Shown in pieces: positions 1-7,679 of a DNA stretch of 11,711 nt. Location: NCBI GenBank assembly GCA_022559985.1, contig JAFJTR010000219.1, positions 1 to 11,711 on the forward strand. The letters run 5' to 3'. Position 1 is the first letter of the stretch; every line of letters starts with the position of its first letter. The stretch is from Parastagonospora avenae f. sp. tritici 18332-5 (lineage: Eukaryota; Ascomycota; Dothideomycetes; Pleosporales; Phaeosphaeriaceae). Position numbers and translations under genes: made by a program. The notes below the pieces were generated by a model that was not told the DNA's origin, ran no database searches, and worked only from the letters and a program-made list of their open reading frames with translations.

Positions 1-309
1 AGATTGCGCCTCTATCTTGCTAGCGTTGCGCGGTGTTTGCACCTCCCAGGCGACAGTGCCTGGTGTAGGCGGCGTTAGCGTATGCAGCTGTTCATTAAGT
101 TTTAATAATACAACGTCTGGGTTGTATAGGACTAGCCCAGCGCCTTCAAACCCTGCGCAAACATTCTTAGTGTAAAATTATTCTTAAAAGCTGCTTTAAA
201 GGCTAGTAGGAAGGGTTCTTTGTTAATATAGTGGATGCAGCTGCGTGCCAAGAGCGAGATCCTATTACCGTAGTGGCGCTTTAACAGCGAGTAGGGGAGA
301 CGTTAAGAG
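1..309 (-). pseudogene. Element 1 transposase, C-terminal part (relic)
   Basis: On the minus strand this reads as the region after the catalytic core of a pogo/Fot1 transposase, in more than one frame. A stretch like FLLAFKAAF is followed by one like LYNPDVVLLKL and by a threonine/proline-rich stretch. The same order occurs in element 3 at about 6160-6420, where FLLAFKAAF and PDVVLSKL are recognisable. A frame change between these blocks and several stops show that it is dead. The reading frame leaves the window at base 1, so the true C-terminus, which is a zinc knuckle in element 3, is not visible. Confidence 0.7.
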
Positions 310-314
310 GCTGC
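310..314. repeat. Target-site duplication GCTGC, left copy (partner 494-498)
   Basis: GCTGC directly precedes TGTCAGAT at 315 and directly follows ATCTGACA at 493. The uninterrupted homologous site in element 3 holds a single GCTGC at 6437-6441. Confidence 0.85.
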
Positions 315-493
315 TGTCAGATATGAGCAGGGCTGGCCGCAACACAGGCTCGGCTGGAATAGAACTGCATGGAATGGACCGCGCAGCTGGTCGCACAAGG
401 GCGGGGGATAAAAGCTACCTGTTCATAGATCAGACTAGAGGACAATTAATCACTTCAATTATCAACATTATTAAGAACCCTTGAAATCTGACA
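315..493 (+). mobile_element. Solo LTR, 179 bp, inserted in element 1
   Basis: The segment begins TGTCAGAT and ends ATCTGACA, a perfect 8-bp terminal inverted repeat with the TG...CA ends typical of LTRs. It is flanked by the 5-bp duplication GCTGC. Removing it and one duplication restores alignment of element 1 with element 3 around 6420-6450. There is no internal coding region, so it is best read as a solo LTR left by recombination between two LTRs. The strand is tentative: a TATA-like ATAAAA at 408-413 suggests plus. A small MITE-like element is less likely, given the 5-bp duplication and TG/CA ends. A short open frame at 245-484 crosses its left edge and is not a gene. Confidence 0.8.
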
Positions 494-498
494 GCTGC
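494..498. repeat. Target-site duplication GCTGC, right copy
   Basis: Identical to 310-314 and directly after the LTR end ...CTGACA. Confidence 0.85.
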
Positions 499-737
499 AG
501 AAGGTGCGGTGAGTAAGGTAGCATACAGAGAGCAATAATCTTGTTCTTCTTGCAGTAGTTCTAGAATTCTATTAAGCAGTAGGTCTTATAGCTGTTAATA
601 ATAAGCAGCCTATATGCCCTAGCAGACGACGCCTTCATATGAGCGTTGAGTGCTTAAGCCACGCCAGCGCGACATCGTTATTAACCCAGCTAGTACGAGA
701 AACAGTAATAATCTAATCTCGAGGTAGATCTGCGAAC
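499..737 (-). pseudogene. Element 1 transposase, catalytic-core part (relic)
   Basis: The minus strand reads RLLIINSYKTY, then a stretch ending LPYSPHLLQLSD. This matches element 3's RLLILDGHKSH and PPHSSHLLQLLD, the second and third acidic blocks of the pogo DDE/DDD domain. The second catalytic Asp has become Asn (codon at 594-596), and the paired His residues have become Tyr; both are C-to-T type transitions. The third Asp codon lies right beside the LTR insertion at 493. The right edge at 737 is the TA insertion point of element 2. Confidence 0.75.
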
Positions 738-766
738 TACCGTGCTGCCTGGCGTAATGCCCGCTC
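738..766. repeat. Element 2 left TIR, short form
   Basis: It reads TACCGTGCTGCC and then one GCGTAATGCCCG unit followed by CTC. The right TIR has two such units 17 bp apart, so the left arm lacks one unit. Confidence 0.85.
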
Positions 767-870
767 ACCAACATCAAAACAGCAGCTGAAATAAGGCTAT
801 TGAGCCACGTTCGATAGCTAATGATGCAAGATTTTCTAGTGATAAGTTCTATAGGTCTTAATTGATACAG

Positions 871-2764
871 CTATCTATATTTAGCTGGGAGCTTAATTGC
901 TCGGCCGTGTCGCGATTGAGATGGCGGTGGGCCTGCTGCAGCACCTGAGGCGTCTCCATCACCTTGAGCCTCCGCAGCAGCTCTTTTTATTCGAAGCTGC
1001 TTCGATAGAAGCCTTGAAGATACGCTTCTTATCCTTTTAGGACGTTTTTTGAGCTTGTCGGAGTTGTTGTTAAGCCTTGCGAGCAGCTGCTCGTGAGGCT
1101 CGATCAGCAGCCTCACGAGCCTTCTCTGCCTGCCTCAATATCCTGGCCTCAGCTCTAGCCTTACGTCTTGCTTCAATAGCCTGAGCTTTAGCTTGCTTCT
1201 GTGCCTCTCGATCGCGAGCTTTGTCAGCTTTTTGGAGTTGCTGTTGCACCTCCTCAGCCTCCTGCTGTTGTAGACGATCACGTGCTTCCTTCACCTTCCT
1301 AGGAGACCAGAATACAGCTCCACCATGATACTCGTCCGGCTGCTCAAGAGGCAGAGCCTTGCCTCGCTTCCTGCACTTTTTCTCATTGATGAGAGCCTCC
1401 TTGAGTCTCACATTCTCATGCTCAGTTAATACTGATCTGATCGAGAGTCGGTGGATCGTTTGGTTGAGCTTTAAGATCTTTTTCTGGTCTCTATCAGCTA
1501 CAGCGTAATCAACTAGCTGCCTGATCTTCCTCCAATCAGAGGCGCTGAAGGCTGAGGAGTCGCTATCACTTGATTGGCCTGATTGAGCTGGCTGATTGAA
1601 TCGTTCGAGTATCACCTCGGGATTGAAAGGTGAGAGGCCAGCTGCCTCAAACGCCTTAAGTATAGTCTCCTTCTTAAAAGAGGCCTCCCAGGCAGCTAGG
1701 AACATCGGATAGAACTATCTTTTGCTCATAGAAGTAAGCCCTTAGCACCTCTCCATGAAGGCTGCTATCTGAGCTGAGTAGGTAGATGAGAGTGGCTTAA
1801 ACATCACGACGTCGAACGGCTGAAGCGTGTGCGTTGAATGAGGAGGATATATTATGAGGATCTTGTTCTGATCGCAGTACTTGATAAAATCCATCGTAAC
1901 GTGAGATCCATGGCCATCAAGGATGAGCAATCGATAGCCCAATCGAGCTTTAGCCTTCGTAGAGGGCGAAAACACCTGCTCAAGCCAGGCTAGGCCTATA
2001 TCGTTGTTCGTCCATCCTGAGGGTGATGAGGCAAAGCGAGCTCGGTGATCGTCAGGATTAAAAGCTTGAAGCCAGCTATCCTGTATCGAGCCTGAAGCTG
2101 GTTGATAGATAATCGCTAGATCAAGGGCAGATCCATAAGCGCATTTGCAGGCTAAAAGTGTTATCCACTCTCGATTTCCATCCTGGATATAAGCCTTAAT
2201 CTTTCCCTCTTCATATAGCCTCTTGCTAAAAACTCGCTTCGAACGAGTAAGGACTCCTAGCATAAAGCCTTTCTCATCTATATTGTATGTATGACGAGGC
2301 TCTATGTCGTATTGGCTAAGCTTACTGCGCAGAAGCTCAAAGTAGAGGCTGTATTTTCACTGAGAATTGGCCTGGTGGCGTGAGCGATCGATGCCGGTGG
2401 CCCAGCGCGAGATGAGACAGACGTCGTCTCGCTTGATATATCGATCCACCCAGCCTTTTCCAAGCTCTCTTCTTGCGATATCTGAGGCAAAGCGTCGTAT
2501 CATAGCTCGGGTAGGTGGTAAGCCTCGCTCGGTGAGTTGTTTGATATATCGTAGAAGCTCTTGCTAGTTTTGAGCCTTGGTGTTGCGTGAGGCAGTAACG
2601 TGCTGGTGTCTCCGCGCGAGCATTCGACGATCAACGCCATACTTTACTGCAATTTGAGTATGTATAAGTTTTTCGCCAGGCTCTAACGCTTCTATAGCTG
2701 CAAGTGCAGCCTCAATTAAGCCTATATTGGTGGAGTTATCGCGTGTAGAAGTTTTGCTTTTGTA
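871..2764 (-). pseudogene. Element 2 transposase (DDE_1/pogo superfamily), six stops and a frameshift
   Basis: Cut-and-paste transposase relic, one frame from about 2764 down to about 990. Its order is: an N-terminal helix-turn-helix region (IAVKYGVDRRMLARR), a CENP-B-type DNA-binding domain (LPPTRAMIRRFASDIA ... GWVDRYIKR), then the catalytic core. The core keeps all three Asp residues: NIDEKGFMLG (2276-2278), LLILDGHGSH (1916-1918) and LQPFDVV (1811-1813), the last two separated by 34 residues. After it comes a long Glu/Lys/Arg/Ala/Gln-rich coiled-coil-like tail. In-frame stops lie at 2564-2566 (TAG), 2357-2359 (TGA), 1742-1744 (TAA), 1715-1717 (TAG), 1070-1072 (TAA) and 1037-1039 (TAA). 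A frameshift in an A-run near 980 moves the basic end GRAIKLPAKYR into another frame, ending at 871. No in-frame ATG is visible near the N-terminus. The active site survives, but the gene cannot give a full protein. Confidence 0.85.
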
Positions 2765-2770
2765 TTTGAC

Positions 2771-2816
2771 GAGCGGGCATTACGCCGGGCCGGGCATTAC
2801 GCTGGGCAGCACGGTA
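2771..2816. repeat. Element 2 right TIR with tandem 17-bp-period motif
   Basis: Read inward on the minus strand it is TACCGTGCTGCC, then GCGTAATGCCCG twice with starts 17 bp apart, then CTC. The motif is the likely transposase-binding site (inference). Confidence 0.85.
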
Positions 2817-3045
2817 GGAGGTGATGAGGACCTTGCCCACAAAGATGAGGAAGGGTGGGATAATACGCCCTGTTGCAGCGACGCCTTGTACTAGAGTAAC
2901 TCACTCGCGATCGCTAGGCTGTAGTTTCTTCTGTTTCCTAGGTTTCTCTAAACCTGTAACTACAAGCTAAGAGTATATCTTGCTTATTATAAAGCTAGAC
3001 TTATTAAAGTTCTAGGTGTCGTTATCTAGGATAATATACTTGGTT
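2817..3045 (-). pseudogene. Element 1 transposase, first catalytic block (relic)
   Basis: The minus strand reads TKYIILDNDT, a stop, NFNKSSFIISKIY, a stop, LVVTGLEKP, and then QPSDRE with a stop where Trp is expected. This aligns with element 3's AKYGILNKDVFNFNEAGF ... LVVTGSE ... QPGDRKWTT. The first catalytic Asp of the FDE motif is Asn here (codon 3003-3005), a T|GAY to T|AAY change of RIP type. The left edge is element 2's insertion point. The right edge, within a few bases of 3045, abuts LINE sequence. Confidence 0.75.
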
Positions 3046-5606
3046 CTAATAGCATACTGTCAGCAGAGCTTTTCTGCTCAAAGGTAGAGAGGCAGAATTG
3101 CAGCTTTAATCTCTATAGCTTGCGTTAGGAATCCTTTAAAGGCTCCTAGGATTTAACGTAGAGCTAAGTTTTGTAGTCATTAGTATTCTTAAAGTAATAA
3201 CTGCTTTCTTTTTTCCTACTACAGCTGCACTCTATGGTCTGCAATAGATGAGACAGCCTTATAGCCTGTGTACTAAATAATGCCTTACTATGTATTGCCT
3301 AGCCTCTATAGGCGCTGAAAGACCTGTTGCGCCACTGCAACCTTTGTCTGTACGTGCTTATTATAGGATAGCTTATTATCTAGAAAGAAGCCCGGCTAGC
3401 GCACGCAGTTACTTGGCTGTATTAGGCTTCCTCCTACCTGCATAGGCTTTGCGTTAATTTCTCTTTTGCGACTAGCATAGAGCAGCTCTGTCTTCTCTAC
3501 ATTAAACTTAATTGCGTCTTCCTTAGCTCCCTGCAGTATAGCTTTTGCAGCTTTCTTAAGTACTTGCTTTAGTATTGTTATAGACTTTGCGCTTGCTCTA
3601 ATATAGATGTTATTAGTATAGGAGAAAGTAAAGGTATATAGCCTTATTTTGCAGATGTCTTAGATATAGAGAAGAAAGAGGATTAGCAAGATTAGTAATC
3701 CTTGCAGTATGCCTATCTCTATGCTCTGTAGTAGCTAAGTCTTGCTGTTAAATTTCAGCTGTATAGAGCGCTGAGAGAGGAAAAAGCTAATCTACCTAAT
3801 AAGGGCTAGAGGGAGCTTAAGTTTCTTGCATATAGCTAAGAGCTAGTTTGCTAATACGTGGTTAAAAGCTCCTTTTACGTCTAAAACTAGTAGCGCAGTA
3901 GTATGCTTCTTTTTCTACGCCTCCTGAACTTTGACTGCAGGAGCAGACAAGCGTCTAGAGCGGATTTTTGCTTTCTCCCCCCTATCTGTGTCTGCTGCAG
4001 CAGATCTCCTGTTTCTGCTAGATAGCTAAGCCTTGTAGCTAGGATCTCTTTAAAGGCTTTGCCTAGGCAGTTAAGCAGAGAGATAACTCTATAGGCCTTA
4101 GGGAGAGAGTAGTCCTTCTTGTTTGCTTTTAGTAATATTACCCCTATTGCTTCTCTCTAGGCTCTTAGGTAATAGCCTGCTGCAAAAAGAGCTCTATAGA
4201 GGAGGTAGAAAGCTTTGCTTTCTGCGTTATAGGCTCTGCGCAGGATAGCAAAAGAGAGTTAATCCGTGCCTAGTGCTTTAGTAGGCGAGCTAGTAAGAAT
4301 AGCGTTGTACACCTCTATCTCCCCTAGCTCTTTAAGCTAGTCCTAGTTGCCTTGTTTGTAGTTACTCTATTATAGGCGTATATTTATGCTAGGAGGGCTT
4401 AAAAATAGAGTAGTTATAAAAGCAGTGCACTGCTTCTTAAAGTCTATAGCAGTTCTTGTCTCTCCTTGCTATTAGTACTTTAGCTTAGGAATAAGCCTAG
4501 TAGTCCTTTGCTTTGTATAGCTTAGGGCTTTAAAAATATCTTTGCCTTTAGCCTTCTGCAAGAAGCTGTCCTAGTGACTAGCTTTTGCTGCTTTAAGTGC
4601 CTGTAGGTATTATTCTCTTCTAGCCTTTGCTCTTCTTGCGTTTGTAGGCATAGGAAACTCTTGCTGCACGCGCATCGCTCTGCTTGCCTGCTTTCTCTGC
4701 TCTGCGAGATCTTTGCTCTACTAAGGCTTAGATCTTTCACAGCGTCTTGCTTTTAGGATAGCTTATTTTGCAGCCTCTTAGATGCTCTGCATAAGCAGAT
4801 TTACAGTGCTATCTAGATCCTTTTATAGCTGTTCTAGAAGAGATAGGCTATTAAGCTCTAACTTATCTATATTAGTATTTACAGCCTTTAGCATCTGCAT
4901 AAGGTTTATGCTTACTACTTGCTCTTTTAGAGCTGCTGCAAAATTTTCCTTAGTCTGCCTTATCTAGCACGTAGGGTCTGTTTTGTAGAGGGTTAATAGG
5001 TCACTCTATGTATCTTATGTAGCAGGAGAAGCTAATTGTAATATAATCTGAGCCTGTGTCTTCTGCTCTATACCACGTATCCTAGGTATTCTTCTTAAAG
5101 CCTGCAGCAAAAGCTAGGTCTATAATTAAAGAGGACCTAAGATTAGACCTAAAAAAAGTCTACTCCTGCGCTGTATTAAGTAGCTTGCAGCTGTGAGCTT
5201 CTAGCTAGCTAGCTAGGTGCTGTGCCTCCTGATTCAGGTTCTGTATTGCAGTATTCTACAGAGTTTAGTAGCTATTAAAATCGCCTGCAATAAGGAAAGG
5301 CAATATAAGCTAAAGGCGTAGAAGCGCTCGTTCTACTGTCCTTACTCCTTGTTGTTAAGAGGTAGAGTCTTCTGCAAGTTCTTTTTCGTTATAGATATTT
5401 AGAAGTAGAAAGCGCTCTGTAGGCCCTGAGATTTCTAGTACTAGGAGATCGTTGTCTATACTAAGGTTATCTCTTTGCTTATGCTTAATAGCAGCTTCTA
5501 TGCAGATATAGGTAGCTATTCTAGACCTCTTGTCTGATTTAGGTAGGACTAGGGAGTAAGATAGATATAGAAAAGAGAACTACACGCCTTCTCTACTATC
5601 TAGCTA
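3046..5606 (-). pseudogene. LINE ORF2: endonuclease (rest) and reverse transcriptase
   Basis: Minus-strand relic. The endonuclease shows RIATYICIEAAIKH, DNDLLVLEIS, RFLLLNIYNEKE and LIAGDFNS (GDFN at 5274-5285). Further on the RT is clear: a KAYRVISLLNCLGKAFKEI stretch (4040-4105), GGRKQKSALDACLL, and the first catalytic block LVLDVKGAFNHV (3855-3881) with its Asp kept. Next come GILQG, where PQGSP is expected (a Pro-to-Leu change), and SYTNNIYI in place of the usual YADD (Asn codons 3609-3614). A post-RT stretch like KLSYNKHVQTKVAVAQQVFQ follows at about 3300-3390. Stops fall in every block. The gene has lost both active-site Asp residues of YADD and is not functional. Confidence 0.82.
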
Positions 5607-5668
5607 TAACGTGCTGGATAAGCGAGTCGGACACGCAAGCGAGTCGGACACCCCACCAACTTTGAGCA
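5607..5668. repeat. Element 3 left TIR (62 bp) with 17-bp-period direct repeat
   Basis: It begins TAACGTGCTGGATAAGCGAG. GCGAGTCGGACAC occurs twice with starts 17 bp apart, followed by CCCACCAACTTTGAGCA. Identical to the complement of 7400-7461. Confidence 0.95.
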
Positions 5669-5729
5669 CCTCCTCAAGCATGCAACTCAACCACATTAGG
5701 AGGAGCTATAATAATATTTACAGAGTAGA

Positions 5730-7355
5730 TTAAGTAGTATGTGAAGCATCTTTTTGGCACGTACGCGAGTTATGCCCAGTCTCTCTGCACCTCTTGCAGC
5801 GCGCTAAAGCCCGGCGGCTGAGGCTTGAATGGCCACCATCTTGACGCTGTTCACGCTCTATCTGCTCGTCAGCCTCCTTTTGGGCTAGTATATCCTCTCC
5901 ATCTCCCTTTGTCAAGGTCCCACGCTTCTGTATACGCTTCTTTTTGCGCTGCTTGCGCTTTGTTGCTGCCTCATTGGCTCTCTTAAGGCTAGTGATCCGA
6001 TCGCGCATCAGCTTAGCTGAAAGCATCATTACCTCTGCCCCTTTCTTAAGCTAGCCAATTGCCTCAATGATCGAGGCTGGCGATGAGCTCCTGTGCCGCC
6101 GCACGCGATCACGTATTAACGTTGACTGAGCCTCAAGTTCACGTATGTTGCTCGGCGTACAGGCCTCCCAAGGAGCGTCTGGTAGAGTAGCTGGTGGCGT
6201 AGGCGTACGGAGCTGTACATCTAGCTTTGATAGCACAACATCAGGCTAGAGAGGCACAAGACATGCGCCTTAAAAAGCTAAGCAGATATTAGCTGATATA
6301 AATGATTGCTAAAAGGCTGCCTTAAAAGCTAGCAGAAACTCAAGCTTTGTGATGTGGTTAATATGGTGCCGGATCAGATCCTTAATCTCGCGGCTGTACG
6401 CGCGTTTTAACGGCGAGAAGCAGCCAACGTCAAGCAGCTGCAGCAGGTGGGATGAGTGCGGCGGCATACAGAGCGTATAAATGTTGTTCTCCTTGCAGAG
6501 CTCCTGAAATTCGAGCGAGTGGTGACTCTTATGGCCATCAAGGATAAGCAGCCGGCGCGCCCTAACTACCTTGCCCTCTGTATGCTTAATAAAGTGCTTC
6601 AGCCATTTAACTCCTATCTCGTTAGTTGTCCAGCCATTGTCGCTTACAGCGATAGCCCAATCGCGCGGGATATCCTCCTCGTACCAGGCAGATAGGTGGT
6701 GCTTGCCAGCGAATATGATGAACGGTGGGATAGCCCAGCCAGCAGCGTTAATTCCTTAGATCACCGTCGTCCACTTGCGATCGCCAGGCTGGATAGCCTT
6801 TAGACGACCCCTCCTCTCTGATCCTGTTACAACAAGCTAGGTCATAATCTTGCCCATCATGAAGCCAGCCTCGTTAAAGTTAAAGACGTCTTTATTAAGG
6901 ATGCCGTACTTAGCCTTTGTCTGCTCTACTAGCTCAAACCAGCTACAGATTAACACAGGATTCTTGCACAGAGCTCTCTGCCTGTCGTACGCTCGGTTGA
7001 AACGCGTCTTAAGAGAGTCGGTACGTTTAACAAAGTTGGCTGGCCATTTCTGCCCTACCTGGCCTGCGCCGCGCGCAGCCAGCAGCTCATCCGCCATATC
7101 ACGTACTGCCGCATACGTAGGCGCAAATCCACGTCGATCAAGGTCGAGTATGTATCTAACAATCACCTCCTCTTCTAGCTGGGTAAGCTTCTTTGAGTTG
7201 GGCTGGCAATCGCGTCGGGCAGGCTTCCCAGGGCGTCGGTCGTGTAGCGTTGATTTCGGAATACTGAAAGTTGCAGCAGCGCATCGTTTGCTCTGAATTT
7301 GGTTGGCATTAAGAGAAAAAATAGCAAGCTGAATATCACCTTCGTTTGAAGGCAT
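5730..7355 (-). pseudogene. Element 3 transposase (pogo/Fot1, DDE_1), six in-frame stops
   Basis: One unbroken frame of 541 codons from ATG 7355 to TAA 5730, with no frameshift. It contains an N-terminal psq-type HTH (FSIPKSTLHDRR, residues about 29-41), then a CENP-B-type HTH (residues about 57-125, EEEVIVRYILDLDRRGF ... WPANFVKR). The DDE core follows: FNFNEAGFMMG (residue 161), RLLILDGHKSH (Asp 273) and LLQLLDV (Asp 309), the last two 35 residues apart. Then comes a Lys/Arg-rich region and a C-terminal CX2CX4HX4C zinc knuckle (CKRCRETGHNSRTC). The first catalytic Asp is Asn (codon 6873-6875). Stops are at 6837-6839, 6756-6758, 6309-6311, 6270-6272, 6246-6248 and 6051-6053, mostly explained by CAG/CAA to TAG/TAA. 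The protein is doubly dead: by stops and by active-site loss. Confidence 0.9.
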
Positions 7356-7399
7356 TTAGGAGCGCGGCGTGGAGTTATTGTATGCTAAGTTGAAGTGGC

Positions 7400-7461
7400 T
7401 GCTCAAAGTTGGTGGGGTGTCCGACTCGCTTGCGTGTCCGACTCGCTTATCCAGCACGTTA
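7400..7461. repeat. Element 3 right TIR (62 bp)
   Basis: Exact reverse complement of 5607-5668, ending ...CCAGCACGTTA. The final TA is the target duplication. Confidence 0.95.
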
Positions 7462-7600
7462 CACTAGGCTCTTATATAAGGACTAGATCTGTCCTTTTTA
7501 CAAAGGCAAGTTCTAAGAGAGTTTATTACACTTCTTATCTCTTTCTTATATTATATTGCAGAAAAGAGATCTCTCCTGCTATCTTAGTAGTAGTGCTACT
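7462..7600 (-). pseudogene. LINE ORF2 N-terminus: start of endonuclease domain
   Basis: On the minus strand, ISFLQYNIRKR (around 7538-7575) is the usual opening beta strand of LINE AP-endonucleases, with the catalytic Asn in QYN. About 25 codons on, LI*EP resembles the conserved QEP motif (Gln to stop), and element 3 interrupts right after it. The domain resumes at 5606 with a decayed stretch leading to RIATY. Four or more stops lie in this short piece. Confidence 0.7.
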
Positions 7601-7679
7601 ATCTAAGATATCCTTGCTTTTATATTATTCTTCTTATTGTTCTAATATAGAGAAGAAGTAAGAGGGTTGTAGTAGCAAG

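Larger units (their letters stand above)
738..2816 (-). mobile_element. Element 2: Tc1-mariner/pogo-type transposon with TIRs and TA duplication, inserted in element 1
   Basis: Both ends read TACCGTGCTGCC inward, and the outermost TA is the duplicated target (738-739 and 2815-2816). Between them lies a single minus-strand transposase pseudogene covering nearly the whole element. The flanks at 737 and 2817 join seamlessly when compared with element 3, where the matching unbroken site is the TA at 6693-6694. The total is 2079 bp including both TAs. It differs from elements 1, 3 and 4 in TIR sequence and transposase subfamily. It is less decayed than its host element, in agreement with a later insertion. 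Confidence 0.88.
1..3045 (-). mobile_element. Element 1: decayed Fot1/pogo-like DNA transposon, interrupted twice, incomplete at both ends
   Basis: Three segments (1-309, 499-737, 2817-3045) read on the minus strand as successive parts of one pogo/Fot1 transposase. They line up in order with element 3 at 5607-7461. The C-terminal end runs off the left of the window. The N-terminal HTH half and the right TIR are missing, because at about 3045 the sequence switches abruptly to LINE sequence. A solo LTR (315-493) and element 2 (738-2816) are inserted in it; removing both restores collinearity with element 3. It is the most decayed transposase here, with many stops and at least one frameshift, so it is probably among the oldest layers. 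The pogo/Fot1 assignment is firm; the subfamily is not. Confidence 0.82.
5607..7461 (-). mobile_element. Element 3: full-length Fot1/Pot2-like transposon, perfect 62-bp TIRs, TA duplication
   Basis: The TIRs at 5607-5668 and 7400-7461 are perfect complements over 62 bp, counting the duplicated TA. They enclose one minus-strand transposase pseudogene. The total is 1855 bp with both TAs, close to known Fot1/Pot2-class fungal elements (about 1.85-1.93 kb, from memory). It sits in the endonuclease region of the LINE; removing it joins the LINE frame across CTAGCTA and CACTAGG. It has both ends and an uninterrupted interior, so it serves as the reference for reading elements 1 and 4. Confidence 0.92.

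Noticed and set aside
245..484. Open frame of 79 codons on the plus strand
   Set aside because: It crosses the left edge of the solo LTR at 315 and opposes the element 1 relic; no domain or motif is seen.
2302..2567. Short open frames on both strands inside element 2
   Set aside because: They lie out of frame with the transposase, whose CENP-B-type region is readable through the same bases.
4522..4967. Two short open frames in the LINE
   Set aside because: They fall in the endonuclease-RT linker region, have no motif of their own, and are Ser/Cys/Arg-rich as expected for off-frame reading.
6456..7296. Plus-strand open frames opposite element 3's transposase
   Set aside because: They are antisense shadows of a clearly recognised minus-strand gene.
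7395..7661. Plus-strand open frame of 88 codons
   Set aside because: It spans the right TIR of element 3 and the LINE junction, so it cannot be an old gene; no motif.
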